A stretch of 64,000 nt of DNA from Natrialba magadii ATCC 43099 (GCF_000025625.1 NC_013922.1:2294001-2358000), one strand, 5' to 3'; shown: positions 33,601-42,622, numbered from the stretch's first letter. Made by a program: numbers and translations. The notes: generated by a model not told the origin, from the letters alone.

Positions 33601-33943
33601 ACAGACCTGTCTCTACTTCCGCTTTCTCAACCTCGAACTCGACGCTTGCCGGATCGACGCCGATCCGTGCGAACTGGGTCCGAACGTGCTCCTTGGCGGC
33701 CTCGAGTGCCTGATCGCGCGTATCGAATCCCCGCGGCATCGGTGACTCGAACGCGAGGTTGACCTCGCGGCCGTTGACCAACTGACTCGACCCACCGCTG
33801 ACGACCTCGTAGAACTCGTCACAGACCCAGACGTACGCGGCGTCCTCGTTCGGCGCACCCTTGAACGTCGGCGCCTGCTCGCCCCGTTCGTACAGCGTTC
33901 CCGTTAGCTCGGTCCCACCTGCACGACCGCGTACCATGAGCAT
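33599..33943 (-). CDS. DUF7113 family protein
   Basis: A 114-residue soluble protein matching haloarchaeal DUF7113 as I recall it: MLMVRGRAGGTELTGTLYERG, APNEDAAYVWVCDEFYEVVSGG, VNLAFESPMPRGFDTRDQALEAAKEH and ARIGVDPASVEFEVEKAE. It is a small alpha/beta fold without known function. The start at 33943 is preferred because the family begins there and a TTTTGCAT element lies about 28 nt upstream; a longer frame starts at 34012. Confidence 0.75.
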   Translation of the reverse strand: MLMVRGRAGGTELTGTLYERGEQAPTFKGAPNEDAAYVWVCDEFYEVVSGGSSQLVNGREVNLAFESPMPRGFDTRDQALEAAKEHVRTQFARIGVDPASVEFEVEKAEVETGL

Positions 33944-34372
33944 ACGTTCACTACGGGCCGGGGATGCAAAAGCTTCCTGCACGGTTTCGCTATCAGAGGC
34001 AACGTCTGTCATGGTGACTGGCGATCAATTGCCTGTTCATCCCACCATATCCATATCTCTCCGGTCCGGCCGACCAGCTGTTCCCTTCGGGTCTCCACCA
34101 CCTTCGTCCACGCTGGTTGTCGCGAACGGGTCGGGTAATCTCTGACTACAGAGAGCATCGAACTGTTTAGCAAGCCCGTCCGGGCGTTGTAACCGATACG
34201 GTGACCGGACAATCAGTTGGTGAAGACACTCTCTCGTGCCCATACGTCCGCTCTATGGCCCGAATTTCGGCACCTGTCCCGGTAATGGACGCATTCGGCT
34301 AGTAATATCATATGTGGTCCCCAAATCGTTTTGGAAATGTGCTTATCCCCCTTGCAGCGGTTGTTTCGGGTG
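33944..34372. other. Intergenic region, nothing recognised
   Basis: This gap separates the divergent DUF7113 and tandem-wHTH genes. I see no RNA gene, repeat or plausible frame in it. A promoter for the gene at 34373 presumably lies in its last 40 nt. Confidence 0.35.
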
Positions 34373-35092
34373 ATGAGTTCCGACGTTCACTTCGGCGATA
34401 CTGGGGAGCCGGATTCGTTAGCTACTGTTCCACCCGAGCACTACGACGTGCTCCGACACCCACGCAGTGTCCGCGTCCTCTCGCTACTCTCTGCTGCGGA
34501 CGACTGCACGTGCACGCTGTCGGAACTAACGACGGCGCTCGTCGAGCAAGCCAGTGCGGACGCCTCGACCGGCCGTCTCCGTCACGAGATTCGTATCGAC
34601 CTCGTTCACCACCATCTGCCACGTCTCGACGCGCACGGGCTCGTCGACTGGTCGCCGGCCAATGCGGACGCAGACACGGATGCAGACGCGGACGCAGACG
34701 CAGACGCAGACGCAAACGCAAACGCAAACGCAAACGTGGACAGCGACGACGGCACCGCCACCCTCATCGAGGAGCCACCAATCTCGCCGGACATCCTCTC
34801 ACTGCTCTTCGAAACCGGATCGGGTGCCGAAGAAACACTTCTCGACCGACTCGTCCACCCTGTCCGTCTGGAGCTACTCGAGTACGTCGAGAACGCCGAC
34901 GAAACGATGTCGGTGGACGAACTGGCGACGGCACTCGCGACGACGCTGTCGGTCGGCCCGACCGACGCCTACGAGGCGACGATCGAGCTCCACCACAACC
35001 ACCTGCCGGCGCTCGCCGAGATCGGTGCGATCGAGTACGACCGCGAGGCACAGCAGGTAGCGCCGTCGACTTCGTCGACGCCTGTGCGCTAA
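34373..35092 (+). CDS. Two-domain DUF7344-like winged-helix protein
   Basis: A 239-residue protein made of two copies of a winged-helix unit. Copy one (about 22-95) has EHYDVLRHPRSVRVLSLLSAA, then LRHEIRIDLVHHHLPRLDAHGLVD. Copy two (about 135-225) has LLDRLVHPVRLELLEYVENAD, then YEATIELHHNHLPALAEIGAIEYD. Each ends in the HHxHLPxL helix of the haloarchaeal DUF7344 class. The linker is a hexanucleotide-encoded run of Ala-Asp then Ala-Asn pairs. It is probably a DNA-binding regulator. It lies upstream of the second cohesin-like gene. Confidence 0.75.
   Translation: MSSDVHFGDTGEPDSLATVPPEHYDVLRHPRSVRVLSLLSAADDCTCTLSELTTALVEQASADASTGRLRHEIRIDLVHHHLPRLDAHGLVDWSPANADADTDADADADADADANANANANVDSDDGTATLIEEPPISPDILSLLFETGSGAEETLLDRLVHPVRLELLEYVENADETMSVDELATALATTLSVGPTDAYEATIELHHNHLPALAEIGAIEYDREAQQVAPSTSSTPVR
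34661..34736. repeat. In-frame hexanucleotide microsatellite (GCAGAC/GCAAAC)
   Basis: About 12 tandem hexamers, first GC(A/G)GAC then GCAAAC, encode the alternating Ala-Asp and Ala-Asn linker of the winged-helix protein. The block change from GAC to AAC suggests a point change that then spread by slippage. Confidence 0.9.
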
Positions 35093-35274
35093 GTAGATAG
35101 GTCGCGTGCAGCGTTTGGTAGTGGATAGATCGTGGTACCCGACTGGGTAACTGCACGACTCCACAGGAACCCGAGCGACTGTGCGCGCTGCACAGACGAC
35201 CCGGCTGTCAGTCACTCGCTGACTGACTCTTCCCGTCGGGACGCATATGATGGCAGAGCACGAACGATTGCCAC

Positions 35275-36255
35275 ATGTCTGGTCCCGACATGGCGGTCCC
35301 CCACCGCTTGCGGCTGTTTTCATCGTTCTCTGGAGTGATCGCTCGTCGTCGGTCCGTGCGTACAGTCTGTCTCGCCGTTGTGCTCGTGGTTGGGGGCTCA
35401 CTTCTCGTTGGAGGCATGGCGATCAGCCCTGCGGCTGGTGCTGATCAGGTTGCGATTCTGTCGACGGAGGATGGGGACGAAGACGAAGACGAAGACGAAC
35501 ACGAAGACAGGGACAGCGACAGGAACGGCGCATACCACGTCGAACCCGGCGAGGAATTCACGATCGATCTCACCCTCTATGCGGAGGGCGGCCACGGCGA
35601 CGACGGCGTCGTTGCCCTCGCGGTCGTCGCGCAGTATCACCCCGACTATCTCGAGGTGACCGATATCGAGCGCGGGCCATGGCTCGAACAGGGCGACGCG
35701 GCCGACGTCGCCACCGAACAGACGTTCGCTCACGACGAGGGAACTGCCACCCTCGAACAGTGGCGCGAGCCCGCTGCCGGCGGTGCAACCGGCATGGCCA
35801 CCGTCGCCACGGTGACCGTCGCCGTCGCATCGGACGCTCCGGACGGCGAGACGACACTCGAGTTCGGTGAGACAGATATCGAACTGGAGAGCGACTGGCC
35901 GGTTCCTGTCGTTGGTGGCTCGACGCCGATCGTGATCGGTGACGGTGGCGAGGAACTCGAGTCGTTCGAGCACGACGAGTCAGCGGCTGATTCCGATCTC
36001 GGTGACGGTTCGTCGGGCGACGAGTCCCAGAGTGGGGATGAGAGTGATACCGGTACCGATACCGACACGACCACCGGCGAAGACGGAGATGAAGACGAAG
36101 ACGGAGATGAAGACGGAGATGAAGCCGGATTCGTGACCGGACTCGCCTCGAACGGGCTGGCGCTGGCGCTCGTGCCCGCAGTTGCTGTCGGTGCCGGCCT
36201 CACACTGCTGTGTGCACTCGTGGCGGTTCGCCTCCGTGATCACCCGTCGCGCTGA
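35275..36255 (+). CDS. Cohesin-like surface protein (copy 2)
   Basis: A 326-residue exported protein paralogous to the one at 32541. After an N-terminal signal helix (about 30-55), an Asp/Glu repeat (DEDEDEDEHEDRD) precedes the cohesin-like domain (about 85-225): YHVEPGEEFTIDLTLYAEGGHG, VVAQYHPDYLEVTDIERGPWLEQG, LEQWREPA and LEFGETDIELESDWPVPV. A Ser/Asp/Thr stalk and a hydrophobic helix with terminal Arg follow. Unlike copy 1 it has no PGF motif before the last helix, so anchoring may be by the helix itself. An in-frame ATG at 35290 is also possible. Confidence 0.78.
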   Translation: MSGPDMAVPHRLRLFSSFSGVIARRRSVRTVCLAVVLVVGGSLLVGGMAISPAAGADQVAILSTEDGDEDEDEDEHEDRDSDRNGAYHVEPGEEFTIDLTLYAEGGHGDDGVVALAVVAQYHPDYLEVTDIERGPWLEQGDAADVATEQTFAHDEGTATLEQWREPAAGGATGMATVATVTVAVASDAPDGETTLEFGETDIELESDWPVPVVGGSTPIVIGDGGEELESFEHDESAADSDLGDGSSGDESQSGDESDTGTDTDTTTGEDGDEDEDGDEDGDEAGFVTGLASNGLALALVPAVAVGAGLTLLCALVAVRLRDHPSR

Positions 36256-36308
36256 ACACGCAGCCTGGGAGGGAAACGCGTTTTAGGAACCGGTCAGATG
36301 AAGTGAGT

Positions 36309-38270
36309 ATGACCGATCTGGGTGACTTTGGCGATTTCGACGCCGGCACCGATGCCGACGGCGATGAGGCTGACGCCGGCAGCGCTGCCGACGCTGATGC
36401 GTCCGCGGACGGAGCGACCGGGCGCGGTTCATCGACTGCGCACTCGAGTTCGACCGGGTCCGGGTCCGGGTCCGACTCTACCGTTGACTCCCCCTCGAGC
36501 GACGACACTGACGCGTTCGAAACGACGGCCGTCGAACCGAGCGGCGACGACGTCGGCATCGGCGCACTCTGTGTCTCCCAGGGGCTGCGGATCGCCGAAG
36601 ACAGCGACGACACCGAGTTGCGGGCCTACGTCACCCGCGGCAACCGCTCGTCGGTCCGCATCGGCAGCTACCTGCTCGCACCGTATCCGGACGGGGCCGG
36701 CGAAACCCTGTTCTGTCGTATCACCGGACTCGAGTACACCCAGCAGTATCACGCAGACGACGCGACGGAGATTCACGCGCGCCGTGCGATGCGCTCGGAC
36801 GGTATCGAGGAGGCCGATTACAAGTTCGTCGCGAATCTCGAACCGGTCGCTATCCTCTACGACGATAGCGCGGAGCAGGGCTCCGCGGACAGCCGGACGC
36901 AGTCCGGCGACGACGGCGAACTCAAGCGCCGGATGACCGACCGGGTCCCGAAACCCCAGACGGTGATCCGTGAGGCCGACGACACCGAGGCGATCAAGAC
37001 CGGGCTGAAGATGCCTGACGACGGCGTCTTCCTCGGGCATCTCTCGGTCGGCGGCGAGAAGGTCCGGACGGCTGCCTCGCCGCCCACCATCGACTACCGG
37101 CTGAAGGACGACTACGAGGCCGGCGATCCGCTCGTCTTCCGGCACACGCTGATCGCCGGCGGCACGGGATCGGGGAAGACCCACGGGGCGAAGAACGTCC
37201 TCCGGCAGTATCTCGCCGAGGAGCGCCGGTACCCCATGGAAGACGGCCGCGAGGTTGGCCCCGCCGTCGTCCAGTTCGACCCTCAGGACGAGTACGCCCA
37301 GATGCACGACGACAACCCTGACCTGGACGACGAGTTCGCCCGCCGACTCGAGCGCGAGGGCGTCGCCCACGGCGGAATCGACGACACGACCGCGTTTGTC
37401 CCCAAGGTGGGGTCGTCGTCCTACGCTGCGGGCCACCACCGTGCGGAGCAAGTTCAATTTACGATCCCGTTCTCGATGGTCCACGAGAATCCGTGGCTGG
37501 TCGCGAGCAGCGGGCTGAACGACAACCAGTACGGCGCGCTCGTTAGCGTGCTCCTGCCGCGCTTCCGCGAGCAGTACGGCAACGACGCGACCTACGACGA
37601 GTTCACGCGATTCCTCGACGACCCCGCGCTGCGCGAGGAGCTAGACGAGTCGGGCCGGGTTCATGAGGCCACCTTCGACGCCGTCCGCCGGCGTGTGCTC
37701 GGCTTCGGGCACGTCTTCGACCAGGACGCGCGGCCGATTACCGATCTGGTCCACGAGTTCGTCCGCCCCGGCGGGCTGACCGTGGTGCCGACCTACCACA
37801 TCAACGACACGCGGGCGACGGAGACGATCGTGCTCGCGCTCTCCTCGCTGTTGATCGACCAGAAGCTCTCGAACGACCCGACCTACGACCGGATCAAGGA
37901 AACGCCGCTCGTCCTCGGCATGGACGAGGCGCACAACTTCCTCACCGACGCGGACTCGGTGCAGGCCGGGAAGGTCATCACAAAGTTCACCGAGGCCGCG
38001 AAACAGGGCCGCAAGGAGCGACTCGGACTCTTCCTCATCACGCAGGACCCGCAGGACATCCACGACGCCGTGTTCAAGCAGATCAACACCACTATCGTCC
38101 TCAACCTGGGCGACGAGGATGCGATCAAGAGCGTGAACATCCCGAGCAACCTCGAGTCGAAGGTCCCCTACATGGAGAAGGGGCAGATGGTCGTCTACTC
38201 CCCGGACAACTCCGAACCCGTCGAGTTGATCGGGCTCTCGAAGTGTTTGACGCGACACGGTCGGGACTGA
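36309..38270 (+). CDS. herA: HerA-type DNA translocase/helicase
   Basis: A 653-residue hexameric ATPase that partners NurA in DNA end resection. The first 80 residues are a low-complexity acidic Ala/Ser/Gly-rich extension. A HAS-barrel-like domain follows (about 82-190: LRAYVTRGNRSSVRIGSYLLAPY), then the RecA-like core with Walker A GGTGSGKTHGAKN (284 on), FDPQDEYAQM, Walker B LVLGMDEAHNF, AAKQGRKERLGLFLITQDPQDI and the C-terminal FKQINTTIVLNLGDEDA. GTG at 36303 is an alternative start. nurA is on the same strand but 7.3 kb upstream, an unusual separation. Confidence 0.88.
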   Translation: MTDLGDFGDFDAGTDADGDEADAGSAADADASADGATGRGSSTAHSSSTGSGSGSDSTVDSPSSDDTDAFETTAVEPSGDDVGIGALCVSQGLRIAEDSDDTELRAYVTRGNRSSVRIGSYLLAPYPDGAGETLFCRITGLEYTQQYHADDATEIHARRAMRSDGIEEADYKFVANLEPVAILYDDSAEQGSADSRTQSGDDGELKRRMTDRVPKPQTVIREADDTEAIKTGLKMPDDGVFLGHLSVGGEKVRTAASPPTIDYRLKDDYEAGDPLVFRHTLIAGGTGSGKTHGAKNVLRQYLAEERRYPMEDGREVGPAVVQFDPQDEYAQMHDDNPDLDDEFARRLEREGVAHGGIDDTTAFVPKVGSSSYAAGHHRAEQVQFTIPFSMVHENPWLVASSGLNDNQYGALVSVLLPRFREQYGNDATYDEFTRFLDDPALREELDESGRVHEATFDAVRRRVLGFGHVFDQDARPITDLVHEFVRPGGLTVVPTYHINDTRATETIVLALSSLLIDQKLSNDPTYDRIKETPLVLGMDEAHNFLTDADSVQAGKVITKFTEAAKQGRKERLGLFLITQDPQDIHDAVFKQINTTIVLNLGDEDAIKSVNIPSNLESKVPYMEKGQMVVYSPDNSEPVELIGLSKCLTRHGRD

Positions 38271-38271
38271 C

Positions 38272-38973
38272 TCACTCCGTGCGAAGCGCCGACTCGAGAA
38301 ACGGCCCCACAGTCTCGGCGACAGTCTCCGTCTGGCCGACAAAGAAGTGATCCGCAGGGAGAGTAACGATCTCGATTCCGTCTCCGTCTCTGTCTTCGCC
38401 TTCACCTTCGTCTTCGTTTTCATCACCAGCCTCATCCTCACCAGCTAGCTCCTGTGCCCGCTCGACCACTGGCTCCCACTCGGCCGTCGTATCCCGCTCA
38501 CCGACAACAATTCTGACTGGGCAGGTAATGGACTCGAGTGCCGCCGTGGCATCCAGGTCGTCCGCGAGTGTCGCGGTCGGTGCGAGTGCGGCGATAGCCA
38601 CAACTCGTGGATCGTCCGCGCCGTTGAGGCTGGCCGGTGCGAGCAGGCTGAGACTCGCGCCGAAACTGAAGCCGAAGACACCGACGCGCTCGTAGCGGTC
38701 GGCGGCCCAGCGGATGGCGTTTCGCACGTCCTCGCGCTCGCCGTAGCCCTCGTCCCACGCGCCGTAGTCGAACCGGAGGCAGGCGATTCCGTTCTCCTGC
38801 AGGCGCTCTGCGACGGCGACGAGTCGACTATCGCTTCGCGAGCCGCCGTGTTGGGGATGGGGTGGACAGGCGACGACGATCGAGTTCGGACTCCCGTTCG
38901 CCCCGTCCGCTGGCTCCGTGAGCGTCCCGCGTACATCTCGGCCGCCGGGCACGAGCACGTCACTGTCAGTCAT
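38272..38973 (-). CDS. Alpha/beta hydrolase
   Basis: A 233-residue serine hydrolase-fold protein. It has an oxyanion region VVACPPHPQHGGSRSD, a strand-turn CLRFDYGAWDEGYGE and the nucleophile elbow GFSFGASLSL (GxSxG with Ser). The acid Asp is probably in VVGERDTTAEW, and the base His in LPADHFFVGQ. It resembles the KANL3/Tex30-like and dienelactone-hydrolase-like group. An acidic insertion of alternating Glu/Asp/Gly (about 185-205) is encoded by a hexamer-like repeat. It is convergent with herA, one base apart. The substrate is unknown. Confidence 0.8.
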   Translation of the reverse strand: MTDSDVLVPGGRDVRGTLTEPADGANGSPNSIVVACPPHPQHGGSRSDSRLVAVAERLQENGIACLRFDYGAWDEGYGEREDVRNAIRWAADRYERVGVFGFSFGASLSLLAPASLNGADDPRVVAIAALAPTATLADDLDATAALESITCPVRIVVGERDTTAEWEPVVERAQELAGEDEAGDENEDEGEGEDRDGDGIEIVTLPADHFFVGQTETVAETVGPFLESALRTE

Positions 38974-39061
38974 GGCCGGTCGTTCGCACCGCCGGCTAAT
39001 CAAATCGGCGAGAGACGACATACCGGCCGCAATTTCGTCTCAGTCTGTCGTTGATGTGATG

Positions 39062-39070
39062 TTTTTAAGG
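39062..39070 (+). promoter_or_regulatory. TATA-like element of the pspA gene
   Basis: TTTTTAAGG is centred about 27 nt upstream of the ATG at 39093, typical of a leaderless haloarchaeal gene. Confidence 0.45.
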
Positions 39071-39092
39071 GTGACGAGCGTTACGTAGGAGT

Positions 39093-39980
39093 ATGGGCAT
39101 CCTCTCTCGGACCTCCTACGTCATCCGGTCGAAGATCAACTCCCTGCTCAACCGGGCTGAGGACCCGACGCAGACGCTTGATTACTCATACGAGCAGATG
39201 CGCGACCAGCTTCAGGAGGTCAAACGCGGCATTGCCGATCTCACCACCCAGAAGAAACGTCTCGAGATGCAAAAGCGGCGTCTCGAGGAGAACGTCGAGA
39301 AACACAACGAACAGGCACGAACCGCGGTACAGCAGGACCGCGAGGATCTGGCTCGACGTGCACTCGAGAAGAAGAAAACGAAGATGAACCAGATCGAGGA
39401 TCTGGAGCGCCAGATTTCGGAGCTCCAGAACCAGCAAGATCAGCTCATCGACCAGAAGGACGAACTCCAGAACCGCATCGAGGAGTTCCGCACGAAGAAG
39501 GAGACGATGAAGGCCCGCTACGAGGCTGCAGAGGCCAGTTCGACCGTCTCCGAGGCGATGACTGCGACCGGCGAGGAGTTCGAAGACGTCGGTCGCGCCA
39601 TCGAGCGCGCCGAAGAGCAGACCGAGGACATGGAGGCCCGCGCGGCCGCCCTCGACGAACTCCACGAGACCGGCGCGTTCGACGACGTCATGTCCGACAA
39701 GGACAAGATCGACCGCGAACTCGAGGACCTCTCGACGGGCAGCGGCGTCGAAGCCGAACTCGAGACGCTGAAGTCAGATATGGGGAAGGGTGAGGCCGCC
39801 GCGGATACTGAGCCAGCCGAGACCGACGTCGAAACGGACGCCGAAACCGAAACCGACGCCGAGGCAGCCGCCGAACCCACCGGTGACGTCGACCTCGACG
39901 AGTCAGACATCGACACCGATGTCGACGATTCCGAGATCGAATCCGAACTCGCGGAACTGCAGGACGAGGAGAACACGTAA
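39093..39980 (+). CDS. pspA: PspA/IM30-family membrane-stress protein
   Basis: A 295-residue member of the PspA/Vipp1 family, ESCRT-III-like proteins that coat and remodel stressed membranes. The N-terminal amphipathic helix (GILSRTSYVIRSKINSLLNRAED) is followed by LDYSYEQMRDQLQEVKRGIADL and a long coiled coil (about 40-205) of Lys/Glu/Gln heptads. Residues 220-295 are an acidic, low-complexity tail with Glu-Thr-Asp repeats, common in halophiles. No psp regulators are adjacent. Confidence 0.9.
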   Translation: MGILSRTSYVIRSKINSLLNRAEDPTQTLDYSYEQMRDQLQEVKRGIADLTTQKKRLEMQKRRLEENVEKHNEQARTAVQQDREDLARRALEKKKTKMNQIEDLERQISELQNQQDQLIDQKDELQNRIEEFRTKKETMKARYEAAEASSTVSEAMTATGEEFEDVGRAIERAEEQTEDMEARAAALDELHETGAFDDVMSDKDKIDRELEDLSTGSGVEAELETLKSDMGKGEAAADTEPAETDVETDAETETDAEAAAEPTGDVDLDESDIDTDVDDSEIESELAELQDEENT

Positions 39981-40036
39981 CGACACTCGCTGTCACTGCC
40001 ACTGTCACCACCACAGCCACCTGCTCCGTTCTAGTC

Positions 40037-40582
40037 CTACGTCGGCGTCCCGATAACCGCAATCTCGTAGGATGCAATATCGTCTGGTGACTCGAGTAGG
40101 AGCACTTCGAACGCCCACTCGCCGCCCTGGTCGAGGTCGCCGGTAGTGTCGAGGTAGCGTCCGAGTTGCTCGCCGGCGTCGTTGTAGACCCGAACGCGAA
40201 TCTCGGCGATTTCGACCCGATCGTCGGTGTTTTCGACGGTTCCCTGTACAGTTGAGCCGCGGAATCCCTCCTCGAAGACGTACTCGTGATCGACGATCGA
40301 GAGGCGATCGAGTGGCGTTACGCCCTCTTGGCTCTCCAGTTCGGCGAGCGCTTCAGCGGTTGCCATCTCCTCGACGGAGCGCTCCTCGGCGTCGTCGGGG
40401 ACGTCGACCGTGCCGTCCTCGTACGTTGGGCCGGTTTCGACGCCGACGCCGATGCCGAGACCGCCGTTGGTACAGCCGGCAAGAGAGGCCGTCAGTCCGA
40501 GTCCGAGCCCGAGCGCCCCGAGAACGCGGCGCCGAGAGGAACCGCGTCGCGGTTGCCGGGCGGATGAGTCTGTCCGAGTCAT
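40037..40582 (-). CDS. FxLYD-domain Tat lipoprotein
   Basis: A 181-residue lipoprotein. Twin arginines (SSRRRVLGALGLGLGL) and lipobox LAGC indicate Tat export and lipid anchoring. The mature protein has an acidic spacer (about 50-80) and then a FxLYD-type immunoglobulin-like beta domain (about 95-178): VQGTVENTDDRVEIAEIRVRVYNDAGEQLG, then the Asp-Leu-Asp turn and WAFEVLLLESP. FxLYD domains occur in many archaeal surface lipoproteins with no known ligand. It is convergent with pspA. Confidence 0.85.
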   Translation of the reverse strand: MTRTDSSARQPRRGSSRRRVLGALGLGLGLTASLAGCTNGGLGIGVGVETGPTYEDGTVDVPDDAEERSVEEMATAEALAELESQEGVTPLDRLSIVDHEYVFEEGFRGSTVQGTVENTDDRVEIAEIRVRVYNDAGEQLGRYLDTTGDLDQGGEWAFEVLLLESPDDIASYEIAVIGTPT

Positions 40583-40821
40583 CGCTGTCCTCGCGTCCCT
40601 GTCTGGCGTACCAGCAGTCGTTCGCCGTGACCCGACATGGGCCTATGGACACCCTCGATGCCTTTCAGTGTAGACCCTGAACCGCCAACTCTTCACCCAG
40701 TCCGACGTTTGTCATCGGTCCGCTCTGCATTGTGGGCGCTGTTCGACGAGCGGACCCAAATAACCGGGATCGAAGATATGCAACGTGGGTCCTTATTGTC
40801 ACGTCTGCCGAACGCGTTCCT

Positions 40822-41877
40822 ATGGCGGCTCCGGAGGCGGATGAGACGCTCGAGTCGTATGGGTCTGATATCGGTCGTCGAACGAACTCGTGGACGCGAC
40901 TGCAGGAGTGGGTGCTAGTCGACGGCGATCGGTTGGTCGTTGCAGCGCTCATCTCGCTCGGGGTGTTCGTCGGCTCCGTGTTGTTGAACGAGGTCGGCAT
41001 CATCTCGTTCGTCAACGACGATTCGCTCACCCGGACGGCCAGTGGGTTGATCGCGGGTACGTTCTCGCTCGTCACACTCGTCGTTTCGATCAACCAGCTG
41101 ATCCTGTCACAGGAATTCGCCCCCGCCGGCGATGCGCGCAGTCAGATCGAAAACGTCCTCTCGTTTCGCGCCGACGTCGCCGAGGCGGCGGACGTACCGG
41201 CGTCACCGGCCTCCCCAGCGCGGCTGATCGAATTGCTTGCCGAGTCGATTCAGACGAACGCACGAGAGCTCACAGACGCCGCCGAAATGCCCGATGACGA
41301 AGAGCAAGCGGAGCTACTCGACCAGTTCGCCCAGAGTCTCTCCGAGAGCAGCGACCGGCTCGACGAGACACTCGAGCAATCGAAGCTCGATGCCTTCACC
41401 GCGCTTTCGGCGGCGATCAGGTACGACGCTCCCTGGCACCTGTACGTTGCACGCCAGCTCCGTGGTCGACACAGCGATTCGCTGTCGGACGAGGCAGTCG
41501 AGGAACTCGATAGTCTGATCGAGGACCTGACGCTGTTTGCGACTGCTCGCGAACACTACAAGACGACGTACTTACAGCGTGAACTCACGCGATTTTCGCA
41601 GTTGACGATATACACGGGCGTCCCAGCGATTCTGTCGTCGATCCTCATCGGACTCATCTACGCGGATTTTGCCGGTCCGAGCCTCACTGTCGCCTACTTG
41701 CCGTACGTCGTTAGTGCGCTCATCGCGGTCATCGTGACGCCGCTCGCGCTGCTCACGTCGTACATCCTCCGAACCGCCACAGTCACTCGTCGAACGGTGT
41801 CGACCGGGCCGATGATCCCACAGAAGGATCCCGATGCTGGCCCGTTCTCGACTACTGTCGACGACAAGTCAGAGTGA
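40822..41877 (+). CDS. Four-helix membrane protein with cytoplasmic coiled region (copy 1)
   Basis: A 351-residue membrane protein of unknown function. Two helices lie near the N-terminus (about 34-58 and 75-97, the latter with TLVVSINQLILSQEF). A long soluble helical segment (about 105-265) contains IRYDAPWHLYVARQLRGRH and LFATAREHYKTTYLQREL. Two more helices (about 270-330) end in TSYILRTATVTRRTVSTGPMIP. The paralogue at 42623 keeps the same landmarks. Between them lies a broken HPP gene. The topology suggests a membrane sensor or channel-like protein, but no function is assigned. Confidence 0.75.
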   Translation: MAAPEADETLESYGSDIGRRTNSWTRLQEWVLVDGDRLVVAALISLGVFVGSVLLNEVGIISFVNDDSLTRTASGLIAGTFSLVTLVVSINQLILSQEFAPAGDARSQIENVLSFRADVAEAADVPASPASPARLIELLAESIQTNARELTDAAEMPDDEEQAELLDQFAQSLSESSDRLDETLEQSKLDAFTALSAAIRYDAPWHLYVARQLRGRHSDSLSDEAVEELDSLIEDLTLFATAREHYKTTYLQRELTRFSQLTIYTGVPAILSSILIGLIYADFAGPSLTVAYLPYVVSALIAVIVTPLALLTSYILRTATVTRRTVSTGPMIPQKDPDAGPFSTTVDDKSE

Positions 41878-41955
41878 CGGTTGCATGACCGACCCGAGCC
41901 CTGACGCTGTTGCCAACCTGCTATTTATACCGACCGTCGTACTCACCCACAGGTG

Positions 41956-42522
41956 ATGGGCTTCTGGGATACGGTGCGTGCCAGCACCGACGAGACGATC
42001 AACGTCAGAGACGACTTGAGCGCTGGCACGAACGTGACACTCCACTTTCTGTTCCTCGGCGGCCTTGCGTGAATTTCCGGACAGCCATTTCTCTTCCCCA
42101 GCCTCGGCCCCTCCGCGTATCTTCTCGCAACCGGCGAGACAGAACGGGCGGAAGGGGCGTATCACGTCATCGGCGGTCACGCCGTTGCAGCAGTCTGCGG
42201 GCTCATCGCGTACGTCCTCTTCGCCGACGGTATCATCGTCGTCGACGCCTTCGAACACGGCGAGCCCTTCTCGAGTGAGGTCGGTCGACTCGTTATCAGC
42301 GGCATCGTCGCGATGTTGCTCACAACAGTTGGCATGCTCTGGTCGAATACGAACCATCCCGCAGCCTGTGCGACGACGCTTATCGTCGCGCTGGGGCTCA
42401 TGTCGACGCTTCTCGAGGTGACGATCATCGTCATTTCCGTCGCGCTCCTCGTCATCTTCCACAACACTATCGTCGACCACGTACAGGAGCTCTACGGTGT
42501 TAAACCCGAAGATCCTCGATAG
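41956..42522 (+). pseudogene. HPP-family membrane protein with in-frame TGA
   Basis: One reading frame runs from the ATG at 41956 to the TAG at 42520 and is interrupted once, by TGA at 42070-42072. Before it the frame reads FWDTVRAST and VTLHFLFLGGLA; after it, ISGQPFLFPSLGPSAYLLAT, the HPP-domain hallmark, then three further helices (VIGGHAVAAVCGLIAYVLF, LIVALGLMSTLLEVTI, VALLVIFHNTIVDHV). A Trp (TGG) would fit the stop position, so a single G-to-A change at 42072 explains it. HPP proteins include nitrite transporters. The rest of the gene is intact, indicating a recent mutation or a sequencing error. Confidence 0.85.
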
Positions 42523-42622
42523 CCTCTCGAAGGCGACCGATATCGCCGTTTTCGACGTCGAACAGCCCGTCGACTTCTGGCCAACCGTTTTACCGGTCGA
42601 CGTGGTGGATCCGCTACAGTCG

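Noticed and set aside
36429-37484. 351-codon minus-strand frame inside herA
   Set aside because: The antisense of a recognised gene with intact Walker motifs; such long shadows are normal at this GC content.
42070-42072. TGA as selenocysteine or another recoded residue
   Set aside because: The position aligns with Trp in the HPP motif; haloarchaea have no known Sec system and no recoding structure is apparent, so a nonsense change is simpler.
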